Assembly (NCBI GenBank): GCA_965223215.1
Contig: CBDCVZ010000010.1
Span: 6,448,001 to 6,512,000 of the forward strand
From: JABDMH01 sp965223215
Lineage (GTDB): Bacteria; Bacteroidota; Bacteroidia; Chitinophagales; Saprospiraceae
Reading direction: 5' to 3'
Length of the DNA stretch: 64,000 nucleotides
Shown: positions 37,734-47,145 of the stretch, one piece after another
Numbering within the stretch: the first letter of the stretch is position 1
Layout of the letters: each line of letters opens with the position of its first letter
Translations under genes and position numbers: made by a program
The notes under the pieces: model-generated
What the model was told of the DNA's origin: nothing
What the model saw: only the letters and a program-made list of their open reading frames with translations
Databases searched by the model: none

Positions 37734-38644
37734 AGAGAATTTTAGTGACCGGTGGGACCGGGTTTATAGGATCCCACTGCCTGCAATTGCTTGCAGATTA
37801 TCCGCATGAAATATTTGCCACTTATCGAGACATTGATGACACATTTAAGCATGATCGAATCAATTGGATCCCCCTTGATCTGGCCGCGCATGATCGAGTC
37901 TACATGACATTAAGAGATGTGCAGCCCACTCATTTGCTACATTTAGCCTGGACCATGTCGACTGGGATGAAACTAAATTCACCCGTGCACCATCATTGGT
38001 TTAACACCAGTCGTATGCTGGTTCGTGCTTTTCGAGAGCATGGAGGAAAAAGAATGGTCATAACTGGTACGGGAGCCGAATATGGGGTAGTCAATGAGAT
38101 TTGTGTTGAACGCCACACGCCATTGCATCCAGATACCGACTATGGTCGAAGTAAAAAGGAACTTTTCAAGTGGGTCGAAGACTATGGGAAAAGATGGTCT
38201 GTCAGTTATGGATGGGGTCGGGTATTTTTTCTCTACGGTCCGGGTGAAAAACCCAATCGCTTCATCCCCTATGTCATTTCATCGATGTTAAGTGGAGATG
38301 TAGTTAAGACGACCTACGCTCGACAAGTACAAGATTATCTGTACGTCGAAGATGGAGCACGAGCATTAATTAAACTACTCTTTAGCAAGTACCAGGGCCC
38401 CATAAATATTTGTTCGGGATCCCCGATTCAACTTAGCGATATAATAGAACGAATTGCGCATCTAATTCCAGGAGATCACAAGATAATTTTTGGTGCAAAA
38501 CCGAGCAGTCCACATGATTATCAGTTTCTAGTGGGAGATGGATCATTACTACGAAAGGAACTTGATTTCGTTCCGAGGTACGAATTGAAAACAGGATTGA
38601 TGAATTCAATTGGTGCCCTTAAGAAGAAAAAAGTGTTTAATTGA
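37730..38644 (+). CDS. NAD-dependent sugar epimerase/dehydratase (SDR)
   Basis: A 304-residue extended SDR. The Rossmann motif is LVTGGTGFIG at the N terminus, with LHLAWT, a TGTGAEYG region and the YGRSK (YxxxK) catalytic pair. VQDYLYVEDGARA is the usual VDD-type segment. It overlaps the C-methyltransferase gene by four bases. It could reduce or epimerise the C-methylated CDP-keto sugar; the actual reaction cannot be told from motifs. Confidence 0.85.
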   Translation: MKRILVTGGTGFIGSHCLQLLADYPHEIFATYRDIDDTFKHDRINWIPLDLAAHDRVYMTLRDVQPTHLLHLAWTMSTGMKLNSPVHHHWFNTSRMLVRAFREHGGKRMVITGTGAEYGVVNEICVERHTPLHPDTDYGRSKKELFKWVEDYGKRWSVSYGWGRVFFLYGPGEKPNRFIPYVISSMLSGDVVKTTYARQVQDYLYVEDGARALIKLLFSKYQGPINICSGSPIQLSDIIERIAHLIPGDHKIIFGAKPSSPHDYQFLVGDGSLLRKELDFVPRYELKTGLMNSIGALKKKKVFN

Positions 38645-38645
38645 G

Positions 38646-39956
38646 ATGCTTGATGTTAAGATCTTGGGCGCGGGTTTAGCAGGACTGGGGGCTGCGCAAC
38701 AATTGGCTAGCGAAGGCATTAATTCAATAATCTACGAGCGCAAGAGCTACTATGGCGGTCATGCGGCGTCTTTCGAAAAGGATGGTTATATTTTTGATGA
38801 CGGGCCCCATATTTCCTTTACACCGAATCAAAGGATTAGGGAGATTTTTCATGAAGCCGTAAATCATGACCTTCACTCTTTTAAACCGCGAATAAATAAT
38901 TACTGGAGAGGCTATTGGATCAAGCATCCGGCTCAGGTCAACCTTAGTGGCCTCCCTCCAGATCTGGTAGCAACGATTGTAGAAGAAATGTTTCAAGTCG
39001 CCAGCCGGGATGATTGCCCTCCATCCACCTATCGACAATGGCTTTATTCTCACTATGGCAAGACGTTTTCCGAAACCTTCCCCATTGCTTACGCTAAGAA
39101 ATATCATACAATTGATGCGGGCCAAATGGATGTCGATTGGATTGGCCCGAGGATGTATCAGCCCAAGATGAGGGAGGTGCTCCTGGGAGCACTGCAATCA
39201 GATACAGAAGATGTTTACTATGTAAAGGACTTCTTTTATCCGAACCACGGCGGCTTTGCCGCCTTTCTGGGTGGCTTGATACCTTCAAGAGGTCTGGAAT
39301 TGAACCACGAGGTGACTCGAATTAATCACGTACAAAGGCAATTATTCTTCGACAATGGATTTAGGTGTGCCTACGAAGAGCTTATTTCGTCGCTGCCACT
39401 TCCAGAGCTAATAAAGCTAGTGGATGATGTACCATCCGAAGTGGTTGAAGCCGCAAATAAACTTGCATGCAGTATTTGTGTAACCATAAATATTGGTGTA
39501 GAGAGGGATGATATTTCAGATGTTCATTGGTCATATTTTTACGATGATGACATTCTATTTTCGCGGATTTCATTTCCACATCTGCTATCGCCCAATAATG
39601 TCCCGGCAAACCATGGAAGTGTACAAGCAGAAATATATTTCTCCAATAAGTACAAACCCCTTAGCGCACATCCCGATGCACTCATTGCTCCAACCATTGA
39701 TGATTTAATTCAATGTGGCATTTTAAGAGATACCGATGTGATCACCTACAAGGAGGCAAGGGTCATTCCGTATGCTAATGTCATATTCGACCTGGAAAGA
39801 CAGGAAGCCCTGAAAAAAGTTCATGAATATCTCAATACAATTGGTATCAGTTACTGTGGCCGATTTGGTGACTGGGGTTACCATTGGACAGATGATGCAC
39901 TGTTAAGTGGTGAAGCAGCTGCGCAGAAGGTGCTGGGAAAAGTCATGTCACAATAA
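38646..39956 (+). CDS. FAD-dependent oxidoreductase (amine oxidase / UDP-galactopyranose mutase-like)
   Basis: A 436-residue protein with an N-terminal dinucleotide-binding motif GAGLAGLGAAQ, followed by YERKSYYGGHAASF and FDDGPHISFT. This is the layout of protoporphyrinogen-oxidase, phytoene-desaturase and galactopyranose-mutase-like enzymes. A C-terminal FAD-contacting segment (GRFGDWGYHWTDDALLSGEAAA) is complete. It sits two bases after the SDR stop, inside the CDP-sugar genes. A role in modifying a nucleotide sugar or the polymer lipid intermediate is inferred from context. It is not a close Glf match, so I give no symbol. Confidence 0.8.
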   Translation: MLDVKILGAGLAGLGAAQQLASEGINSIIYERKSYYGGHAASFEKDGYIFDDGPHISFTPNQRIREIFHEAVNHDLHSFKPRINNYWRGYWIKHPAQVNLSGLPPDLVATIVEEMFQVASRDDCPPSTYRQWLYSHYGKTFSETFPIAYAKKYHTIDAGQMDVDWIGPRMYQPKMREVLLGALQSDTEDVYYVKDFFYPNHGGFAAFLGGLIPSRGLELNHEVTRINHVQRQLFFDNGFRCAYEELISSLPLPELIKLVDDVPSEVVEAANKLACSICVTINIGVERDDISDVHWSYFYDDDILFSRISFPHLLSPNNVPANHGSVQAEIYFSNKYKPLSAHPDALIAPTIDDLIQCGILRDTDVITYKEARVIPYANVIFDLERQEALKKVHEYLNTIGISYCGRFGDWGYHWTDDALLSGEAAAQKVLGKVMSQ

Positions 39957-39983
39957 AAAAATGAAATACTTAGACTAGAAGTC

Positions 39984-41060
39984 ATGACAGATCTTTTTGG
40001 TGGCCTTTTTAAGGGTTTGAATGTACTGATTACTGGGCACACTGGATTTAAGGGATCCTGGTTGTCAATGATATTGGACCGACTAGGGGCTCATGTTTCA
40101 GGCTATGCCTTATCTCCACCCACCAATCCTTCGTTATTTTATCATGCTGACGTAGATCGGACCATTAATTCCTTTCAAGGTGATGTGAGAAATTATCAAA
40201 AACTATCCGATGTTATTCAGGAGGTCAGGCCCGAGTTGATATTCCATCTAGCGGCTCAGCCACTGGTACGATATTCTTTTCAGGAGCCAGTCGAAACTTT
40301 CAGTACCAATGTGATGGGAACGGTCAATTTGCTAGAGGCATGTCGGCACCAATCAAGCGTTCGCGCAGTAATTAACATAACGACTGATAAATGCTACGAA
40401 AATCGAGAGTGGCTCTGGGGCTATCGCGAACAAGATCAACTTGGTGGCTATGATCCTTATTCAAACAGCAAGGCCTGCTCCGAATTGGTGACAGCATCAT
40501 ATCGAAACTCCTTTTTCAATCCAGCTGATTTTGATCGGCACGGCGTGGTTCTTGCTAGTGCCCGAGCTGGTAACGTAATCGGTGGAGGGGATTTTGCTGA
40601 AGACCGACTCGTTCCGGATTTCATTCGATCGATGATGAAGGGAGAGTTGCTGTACATTCGAAATCCGGAGGCCACCCGGCCATGGCAACACGTCTTAGAA
40701 CCGCTCACTGGCTACTTACGACTGGCGGAACAAACTCTGCGACAAGGCCCCGATTTTGGTGAAGCATGGAATTTCGGACCTGAGGAAGAGGATGCCAAAA
40801 ACGTGGCCTGGATGGCAGAAAGATTGTGTAACTATTGGGGAGATGATGCATCTTTTCGTATTGCTGGGGGTAGACATGTCCATGAGACAACTTACTTGAA
40901 GTTGGATTGCTCCAAGTCTAAAAACAAACTGGCTTGGCATCCAAAGTGGAACATCGAGACCACCTTAAAGACCATCGTTGACTGGAACAAGGAATGGATA
41001 AAGGGTGCCGATCCCGGTAGGTTATGTATCGAACGGATCGAAAAATATTTTGCTGCCTAA
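39984..41060 (+). CDS. rfbG: CDP-glucose 4,6-dehydratase
   Basis: A 358-residue SDR that converts CDP-glucose to CDP-4-keto-6-deoxyglucose. The nucleotide motif is ITGHTGFKGSW, characteristic of RfbG. FHLAAQPLVRYS, TTDKCYEN and the YSNSK catalytic pair are all present, and AGNVIGGGDFAEDRLVPD is the usual C-terminal signature. It works directly after RfbF. The classic next enzyme, the PLP/Fe-S dehydrase RfbH, is not encoded in this window, so the pathway branches to the C-methyltransferase and epimerase instead. Confidence 0.95.
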   Translation: MTDLFGGLFKGLNVLITGHTGFKGSWLSMILDRLGAHVSGYALSPPTNPSLFYHADVDRTINSFQGDVRNYQKLSDVIQEVRPELIFHLAAQPLVRYSFQEPVETFSTNVMGTVNLLEACRHQSSVRAVINITTDKCYENREWLWGYREQDQLGGYDPYSNSKACSELVTASYRNSFFNPADFDRHGVVLASARAGNVIGGGDFAEDRLVPDFIRSMMKGELLYIRNPEATRPWQHVLEPLTGYLRLAEQTLRQGPDFGEAWNFGPEEEDAKNVAWMAERLCNYWGDDASFRIAGGRHVHETTYLKLDCSKSKNKLAWHPKWNIETTLKTIVDWNKEWIKGADPGRLCIERIEKYFAA

Positions 41061-41062
41061 TT

Positions 41063-41596
41063 ATGAATCTCGAGCCTACTTGTATAGAAGGTCTGTTGGT
41101 CATCAGGTTGAGGCCGTGTCGCGATCTGCGAGGTCACTTTCTAAAGCCCTTTAATGCATCGCAATTTCGGGATCACGGTCTTGAGACCGACTTTAAGGAG
41201 TGTTATTTTTCAACTTCTCATAAAAATGTTTTGAGGGGTATGCATTATCAGCAACCTCCTTTCGAATGTACCAAAGTGGTTTTTGTAAATAATGGAGCCG
41301 CCTTAGATGTAGTGCTCGACATTCGACATCATTCAAAGACCTATGGAAATTATTTTTCAGTCACCTTAAGTCAAGAAGACCCACTGGCGCTCTATATTCC
41401 CCCTGGATTAGCACATGGGTTCTTGAGTCTCAGCAATCACACTGTGATTTCGTACTTGCAGACGAAGGAGTATAATCGCCATGCAGATGCTGGCGTGCAC
41501 TACGCTTCTTTTGGTTTCGGATGGCCCAATAAAAACCCCATCATTTCCGAGCGAGATATGGCTTTGGATTTATTTGATAATGAAATCTTAATATGA
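41063..41596 (+). CDS. RmlC-like NDP-4-keto-6-deoxysugar 3,5-epimerase
   Basis: A 177-residue cupin-fold epimerase. The catalytic His is in VLRGMHYQ and the Tyr region in SYLQTKEY, with DIRHHSKTYG and YIPPGLAHGFLSL between them. The family inverts C3 and/or C5 of NDP-4-keto-6-deoxyhexoses. Because the locus makes a CDP sugar and shows no dTDP-glucose genes, the substrate is probably CDP-linked, like the CDP-epimerases of tyvelose or yersiniose-type loci (inference). I used the ATG at 41063, two bases after the RfbG stop; the gene overlaps the next SDR by four bases. Confidence 0.86.
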   Translation: MNLEPTCIEGLLVIRLRPCRDLRGHFLKPFNASQFRDHGLETDFKECYFSTSHKNVLRGMHYQQPPFECTKVVFVNNGAALDVVLDIRHHSKTYGNYFSVTLSQEDPLALYIPPGLAHGFLSLSNHTVISYLQTKEYNRHADAGVHYASFGFGWPNKNPIISERDMALDLFDNEILI

Positions 41597-42486
41597 GAAT
41601 CCTTATTTCTGGTTCCACTGGCTATTTGGGCAGTCATTTACTTCCAAAATTGCTTGCAAGTAATCATGAATTATTGGCCATTACCCGGCAGGATCCGATG
41701 GATTCGTTAGGCTGTCGTTACCATATTGATTCGTTTGATCAATCTGAATTTGTTCATGTAGTCAATGATTTTAGACCGCAAATCTGCATCCATCTAGCAT
41801 CTTATCTAACGGCTGCAGATGATTTTTCAAGCCTTCAGAATTTACTTGATGCCAATATTGTATTTACCTGTAGGTTGTTGGACGCGCTAAAAGATTCGAA
41901 GGGCCTGAAGCTTTTTATTAATACGGGAACCTTCGCTGAATACTACCAAGGTGATCATATTCAGGATCCTGCCTACTTGTATGCAGCATCCAAGACAGCT
42001 GCCCGATCATTTTTGAAGTATTACGCCTCGACTTATCATTTTAAATCCACGACGGTGGTTCCCTATACGATATACGGAGGGCGCCTTCGTCAAGACAAGA
42101 TCATTGATCTAATCTTTAACTCGATGAGTTCTTTTCAACCTGTGGATTTGACGGCTGGGGAACAGGTGTTAGATTTTATTCACATAGACGATGTGGTGGA
42201 CTTTTATGCTTTACTAATTGACAATTTCAACCAGGTGCCAAATCAATCAAATTTTTATTTGGGCACCGGACGTGGCCATAGCATCAGACAGCTGGCTGCT
42301 ATTATGGAAGAGCTCGCTGGAAAGAAGGCAAACGTGAACTGGGGAGGTCGGGAGTATCGGGAGAGGGATACTTTTTATTCGGTGGCCAACTTGTCGCTTC
42401 AATACCGACTCTGGAATTGGCAACCAAAGATCTCGCTCATCGAAGGTGTAAAACAATATATAAAGGATCGAATATATGTTACTTGA
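41593..42486 (+). CDS. NAD-dependent epimerase/dehydratase, possible CDP-4-keto-sugar reductase
   Basis: A 297-residue SDR: Rossmann motif ISGSTGYLGSHL, IHLASY, NTGTFAEYY and the YAASK catalytic pair, with DFIHIDDVVDF. Its length and position after an RmlC-like epimerase suit a final 4-ketoreductase that releases the finished CDP-deoxysugar, as CDP-paratose or CDP-abequose synthases do. That role is inferred from context. Start overlaps the epimerase stop by four bases and its end overlaps the cupin gene by 11. Confidence 0.83.
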   Translation: MRILISGSTGYLGSHLLPKLLASNHELLAITRQDPMDSLGCRYHIDSFDQSEFVHVVNDFRPQICIHLASYLTAADDFSSLQNLLDANIVFTCRLLDALKDSKGLKLFINTGTFAEYYQGDHIQDPAYLYAASKTAARSFLKYYASTYHFKSTTVVPYTIYGGRLRQDKIIDLIFNSMSSFQPVDLTAGEQVLDFIHIDDVVDFYALLIDNFNQVPNQSNFYLGTGRGHSIRQLAAIMEELAGKKANVNWGGREYRERDTFYSVANLSLQYRLWNWQPKISLIEGVKQYIKDRIYVT

Positions 42487-42907
42487 CCGTAGAATAGAGA
42501 TCATTGATCGGCAGAAGCTTGTGGATGGGAGAGGCTGGTTTCTGAAAATCATAAACGGGCGGGAAAAACATCTGCCTCAGCGGATCGGCGAGATTTATAC
42601 CATTCTGGCAAAGCCAAATCAAGTAAGGGCTGAGCACTATCATCTGCAAGCCTGTGAATGGTTTACACTTTTGCAAGGCAAGGCTGAGTTATGGCTGGAA
42701 GACGTGAATACGAGAGAACAGCTCAGCGTCAGTTTAGACGCACACGACCCCCAAACCATCTATGTGCCCAATGGTGTGGCGCATGCCTTCCGAAATTTAA
42801 GTTCTCAACCGTTCATTCTAATAACTTATTCTGATCGGCAATATGATCCGAATGACACCATTAGTTATAAGATAGTGCCGCAAGCGTGTTCATTTAAATC
42901 AATTTAA
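42476..42907 (+). CDS. Cupin-domain protein, WxcM/CapF-C-terminal-like
   Basis: A 143-residue single cupin: GEIYTILAKPNQVRAEHYH (metal-binding His pair), ACEWFTLLQGKAELWL and IYVPNGVAHAFRNL. It resembles the C-terminal cupin of CapF and WxcM-type sugar isomerases/epimerases. No N-terminal acyltransferase domain is fused. The start lies inside the preceding SDR gene (11-base overlap). It may isomerise or bind a nucleotide sugar; its exact step in the pathway is unresolved. Confidence 0.8.
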   Translation: MLLDRRIEIIDRQKLVDGRGWFLKIINGREKHLPQRIGEIYTILAKPNQVRAEHYHLQACEWFTLLQGKAELWLEDVNTREQLSVSLDAHDPQTIYVPNGVAHAFRNLSSQPFILITYSDRQYDPNDTISYKIVPQACSFKSI

Positions 42908-42918
42908 ATATTTGTCCT

Positions 42919-43833
42919 ATGCCTACTGTATCGATCGGTTTACCGGTCGTCAAGGATCAGTTCGTCAAGAGTGCCATTGAAGGGGCTCTGGGTCAGACCT
43001 ATGGTGATTTTGAAATCATCGTATTGAATAATGCCCGAGACCATGAGGTCAAGAAAAGGATTTTTAGCATTGTGGATGGCTTTACGGATCCTAGAATTAA
43101 ATATGCTGAAAACTCCTTTCAGTTACCAATGATTCCAAATTGGAACGAAACCCTGAAAAATGCGCAAGGTGAATTCTTTAGTTTACTATCTGACGATGAT
43201 CGGTGGGCGCCCAGTTATTTGGAAGAAATGCTGAGGCTTGCTGCCAAATATCCAAAAACAAATATTTTTCACTGTCGAATGGTGGTCATCGATGAACACG
43301 ATAATCCCATTGATCTGGCACCGCTTTTCCCCGAGCATCAAGACTATCTCGATTTTATTTATCACAGAATTAAGGGATATAGCAAATTTACACTGTCAGA
43401 TTTCTTGCTTCGAACGGAAGCCCTTCGAAGAATAGGGGGTTTTGTAGAGATGCTTGATGGCTGGGGTAGTGACGATATTACGTGGTTTCATCTCGGTGTG
43501 GATGGTGGTATTAGCTATAGCCCAGAACCGCTCTACTACTATCGGGAAAACTCATTCAACGTCTCGAATGCCAAGGGTATTAAAAATAAGTATAGAAGTA
43601 TCAATACTTATGTGAATTATGTAAAAAAGATCATTGCATCTGATACCAGATCCTGCCCAGAGTTTCGAACATTTAAGCGTAACCTGGTTTTACAGCAATT
43701 AGAAATTTATCGCAAGAAGAATTGCGCCTATCTCGTAGATAAAGGACTGCGAGATCATCGATATATTCCTGAGGCCTTGGTTCCATTTATGATGTTGTTT
43801 TTCAAGAGTTATAAGAAGGTTTTTGGGTGGTAA
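42919..43833 (+). CDS. Glycosyltransferase family 2
   Basis: A 304-residue GT-A enzyme. Motifs are VSIGLPVVKDQFVKSAIEGALGQTYGDFEI at the N terminus and SLLSDDDRW, which provides the DxD metal site. RIGGFVEMLDGWGSDD holds the acceptor-side ED-like region. It lacks membrane helices. It would add one sugar to the undecaprenyl-linked repeat unit at the cytoplasmic face. Donor and linkage cannot be inferred. Confidence 0.88.
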   Translation: MPTVSIGLPVVKDQFVKSAIEGALGQTYGDFEIIVLNNARDHEVKKRIFSIVDGFTDPRIKYAENSFQLPMIPNWNETLKNAQGEFFSLLSDDDRWAPSYLEEMLRLAAKYPKTNIFHCRMVVIDEHDNPIDLAPLFPEHQDYLDFIYHRIKGYSKFTLSDFLLRTEALRRIGGFVEMLDGWGSDDITWFHLGVDGGISYSPEPLYYYRENSFNVSNAKGIKNKYRSINTYVNYVKKIIASDTRSCPEFRTFKRNLVLQQLEIYRKKNCAYLVDKGLRDHRYIPEALVPFMMLFFKSYKKVFGW

Positions 43834-44462
43834 TGGAGACGGGCATAAAGGGTGTTAATCAAGCAAAGACCAAGTCCTTTGAATGGAAGGCTGCGCTGAA
43901 GTTTTTTCTACCTAAATTTCTAAGACGACGGATTTGGAATTCTTCGATTGAATGGTTTCTGACCAACAAGATCATCGCTGGGTTTCCCTCTCATCGCATT
44001 AGGATTGCTTATCTACGACTACTAGGTGCGCAGATCGACGATGCTGTGGCCATGTATACAGGTTGTGAATTTAGGAATCCGGCTGGAATGGTAATTGACT
44101 ACGGTACCTCGATTGGGCACCGTTGTATTTTGGATGCAAGAAAAGGGCTTAACATTGAGGCTCGAGTCACGCTCGGCACGGAAGTCATGATTTGGTCTTT
44201 GCATCACGATTATAACCATGCAAGATTTAGGACAGTTGGTGCGCCGGTGAATATTTGCGAGTATGCCTGGCTGGGTTCTAGAAGTATCATCTTACCAGGT
44301 GTCACCATCGGAAAAGGAGCAGTGGTTGGAGCAGGTGCAGTGGTGACAAAAAATGTGCCTCCATTCACCGTGGTTGGGGGGGTGCCCGCTAAGGTCATTG
44401 CTCATCGAGAGCGCCAGAAACTAAATTATCTGCCTGGGGCAGATCGAATGCACATGGTTTAG
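43833..44462 (+). CDS. Hexapeptide-repeat acyltransferase (WcaF-like)
   Basis: A 209-residue left-handed beta-helix acyltransferase. Hexapeptide repeats run over about residues 70-190 (MYTGCEFRNPAGMVIDYGTSIGHRCILDARK, then GSRSIILPGVTIGKGAVVGAGAVVTK). The catalytic His is in SLHHDYNH. These proteins are trimers that O-acetylate sugars using acetyl-CoA. The ATG overlaps the previous stop by one base (TAATG). It probably acetylates the repeat unit or a nucleotide sugar. Confidence 0.88.
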   Translation: METGIKGVNQAKTKSFEWKAALKFFLPKFLRRRIWNSSIEWFLTNKIIAGFPSHRIRIAYLRLLGAQIDDAVAMYTGCEFRNPAGMVIDYGTSIGHRCILDARKGLNIEARVTLGTEVMIWSLHHDYNHARFRTVGAPVNICEYAWLGSRSIILPGVTIGKGAVVGAGAVVTKNVPPFTVVGGVPAKVIAHRERQKLNYLPGADRMHMV

Positions 44463-44464
44463 AC

Positions 44465-45871
44465 ATGCTGTTGAAGAAAATTCTCGACAACAAGGTATTT
44501 CGAAATTTTTCTTATCTGACGGTTGGTAGCATTCTTGCTCAAGGCTTAAGTCTGCTGACAATTCTCAAAATCACGAGAATATTTTCTCCAGCGGATTATG
44601 GACTTTTCACTTTTATCATGGCGCAGGGGCTACTATTACTGGCTGTTGCCGATTTGGGTATCCATAATATTATCATCCGATCAATTGCCCGAGACAATTC
44701 CCGCACCAATGACTTGGTGATTAATGGTGCCATGCTGCGCATTGGTGCAACGCTGGCACTAATTACACTTTATGTCTTATATAATAACTTGCTTGGTAGC
44801 TTAACTGGGCACGAGCTTTTGCTGCTGTTTCTGTTTACTCTACTTAGCAGCATTTCCCACTTATTAGAAACAGTATTCCTCGGCAATGAGCGCATGTTGC
44901 CAATTTCACTGATCAATTTGGCCTACAGCGCAAGTTGGTTTTTGGTCGTATTAATTCTACCAGATCAACAAGTAACAGTTTCTTTTCTCTTTTGGATCTT
45001 TCTTGGCCTAAATGGACTTAAAGCCATTGCTCTCTATTGGAATCTGAGTCACTATAAGTTACTTATTGGCAAAGTTGGATATTTCTGGGCATCATCCAAG
45101 GCCCTGCTCCGTGAAAGTTGGCCGTATTTCAGTCTGGTTTTCATCATGATCCCTGTCAATCACTTTTCCAACAATTTTCTAGATATTAATTCCACCACCG
45201 AACAAATTGGCTACTTCAACCTTTCTCAGAAACTACTTGGACCTGTATCGATGGTGATCGGATTTGCGCTTTCGGCCGTTTTTCCCAACCTCTCCTCACT
45301 CTGGATTAAGGAACGTGAGAGGTTTTACTCGTACATATCGTCTGGCTTTAAATACTTTATGCTCCCGGCACTGGTGTTGTGTACCCTATTTACCTTGTTC
45401 GCAAGGGAGGTCGTTGTGTTGTTGTTTACCGATGCATATCTACCTGCAGTCAAGGTTTGTCAATTGCAGGTGTGGTTTGTTTTTTTGATGGGAATAAATA
45501 GTCTGATCGGTACCATCTTGGGAGCGATCAACCAAGAGAAATTATTACTTAAACTTGGAATTGTCAATGCGCTCGTTTCAACGCCAATGCTATATGTCGG
45601 AAGTCATTATGGTGCACTGGGTCTTTCCTATGGTTACGTCACTTCTTTTGCCGCATTTGAAATTTATTTGTGGTATAAATTCAGGCAAACGTTGCGTATT
45701 CAGATTGATATGGATTTTATTCTCTGGATGCTCGTACTCGTATTTTTTGTAATCAGCTATTTTATACCCGTTAGTACGAGCATTATCTACCGACTGCTGC
45801 TGGGAGGATCAGCCATCATGGGATTGCTTCTTTTTTTTAGGAGATATACACGACCAGCATTTTCGCTATGA
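44465..45871 (+). CDS. wzx: Wzx-like oligosaccharide flippase
   Basis: A 468-residue polytopic protein with about 12-14 helices. The N-terminal pattern is NFSYLTVGSILAQGLSLLTILKITRIFSPADYGLF, typical of the polysaccharide-synthesis/MOP flippase family, and a repeat of such helices forms the second half. It flips undecaprenyl-linked repeat units to the periplasm. The start follows the acyltransferase stop by two bases, and the end overlaps the polymerase-like gene by four bases. Confidence 0.9.
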   Translation: MLLKKILDNKVFRNFSYLTVGSILAQGLSLLTILKITRIFSPADYGLFTFIMAQGLLLLAVADLGIHNIIIRSIARDNSRTNDLVINGAMLRIGATLALITLYVLYNNLLGSLTGHELLLLFLFTLLSSISHLLETVFLGNERMLPISLINLAYSASWFLVVLILPDQQVTVSFLFWIFLGLNGLKAIALYWNLSHYKLLIGKVGYFWASSKALLRESWPYFSLVFIMIPVNHFSNNFLDINSTTEQIGYFNLSQKLLGPVSMVIGFALSAVFPNLSSLWIKERERFYSYISSGFKYFMLPALVLCTLFTLFAREVVVLLFTDAYLPAVKVCQLQVWFVFLMGINSLIGTILGAINQEKLLLKLGIVNALVSTPMLYVGSHYGALGLSYGYVTSFAAFEIYLWYKFRQTLRIQIDMDFILWMLVLVFFVISYFIPVSTSIIYRLLLGGSAIMGLLLFFRRYTRPAFSL

Positions 45872-47097
45872 CACCAAGGTTGCAAAAAGTATTTTTGGTT
45901 TTGATGGTGATCCTGTCGCTTCGATTCTTTGGAGCGAGGTTCTTGCCTGCCAGCCTGGTCAATTATTCAGAATTTCTCTTTGCCATTGTGGTGGTGGCCA
46001 TTTCAATTCCGTATTTATTTCGCCGAAGGGTTGCTTTCGTATTGCCATTGCAAATGATGGTGCTGGCGATATTTATCTCCATGATTATGGCTTACGTCTC
46101 GTGGGATCAGGGTCTAAAGGATACACTGGTAGCGACCATACCCTGGAGCCTTTGGATATTTTTCTTCTATCTATTACAGATGAGGATTCCCGTAAAATCT
46201 ATTGAAAAAATCATTCTCGCTTATGGCGCAACTTACGTTCTTCTGTATTTCTTTCAATTGATGAACACTGATGTCATTTACTTTGGCATGCCAGTTGGGG
46301 GTGGCGACGAGTGGACAGAAATGAGGGGCGTGATTAGAATCATCTTTCCCGGAGCGGGAATATTCTTCATGGCCGTATTTATTGCATTGACTAAGCTGAC
46401 AAGTGGAGAAAGATATCGGTGGCTATGGCTCGCTTTTGTGGTTTTGGGGCTTTTCATACCCATTATGCAGGTGACCAGGCAATTCATCGCTGGAGTAGTA
46501 CTTGTGTATGGTGTACATTTCCTACGAGATCAGAACCTTACCCGAAAGATTATTTGTGCACTAATTTTTGTCGGGGTCTGTTTGGTTGTTTCGTTTTCAG
46601 ATCATCCGGCAATAAACGGATTGCGAGATGCTCAAGAGCAGACCAAAAAAGCTGGTGCCAAAAACATTCGGTTGCAGGCTGCCGAGTATTTCATTGGAGA
46701 TTTATCACCGAATACGGCCAGTCGATTATTGGGAAATGGAGTTCCGTACCTTGATTTTTCGGCCTATGGCCGTGAAGTATCGAAATTGAATAATCGTGGA
46801 TTTTACTTGGAAGATTTGGGTTTGGTTGCCGTGTACGCCATGTATGGAGTACTCGGATTAGTAGCCTATTTTCTGATTTGGTACAAGAGCTTGACCATTC
46901 CGATTCCCCGAAAGTTTCACTACGCAAAATACTATCTGTGGTTTTTATTCGTGACGGGATTTGCATCTCTATCCCTGTATCATTCATATTTTCTGGTGAC
47001 CACTGTTTTTTCGATTTATATATATCAGATTGTCTTTGAGGAATCTCAAAGGATAAGCCTGGTGAAACGTTATCAAACGCAATCTCTCCCATACTGA
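45868..47097 (+). CDS. Wzy/WaaL-like O-antigen polymerase or ligase
   Basis: A 409-residue protein with roughly eleven helices and one longer periplasmic loop (about residues 255-320) containing NTASRLLGNGVPY. Together with VTRQFIAG in the helix before it, this fits the O-antigen polymerase/ligase fold. It is probably the Wzy polymerase of the locus because it follows Wzx and no other candidate exists in the window. Family sequence conservation is low, so assignment rests partly on context. Confidence 0.75.
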   Translation: MTPRLQKVFLVLMVILSLRFFGARFLPASLVNYSEFLFAIVVVAISIPYLFRRRVAFVLPLQMMVLAIFISMIMAYVSWDQGLKDTLVATIPWSLWIFFFYLLQMRIPVKSIEKIILAYGATYVLLYFFQLMNTDVIYFGMPVGGGDEWTEMRGVIRIIFPGAGIFFMAVFIALTKLTSGERYRWLWLAFVVLGLFIPIMQVTRQFIAGVVLVYGVHFLRDQNLTRKIICALIFVGVCLVVSFSDHPAINGLRDAQEQTKKAGAKNIRLQAAEYFIGDLSPNTASRLLGNGVPYLDFSAYGREVSKLNNRGFYLEDLGLVAVYAMYGVLGLVAYFLIWYKSLTIPIPRKFHYAKYYLWFLFVTGFASLSLYHSYFLVTTVFSIYIYQIVFEESQRISLVKRYQTQSLPY

Positions 47098-47145
47098 CTT
47101 GAGTATAGAAAGTTTCTTGGTCTAAGTTCTTACTGCGTCTTTACC

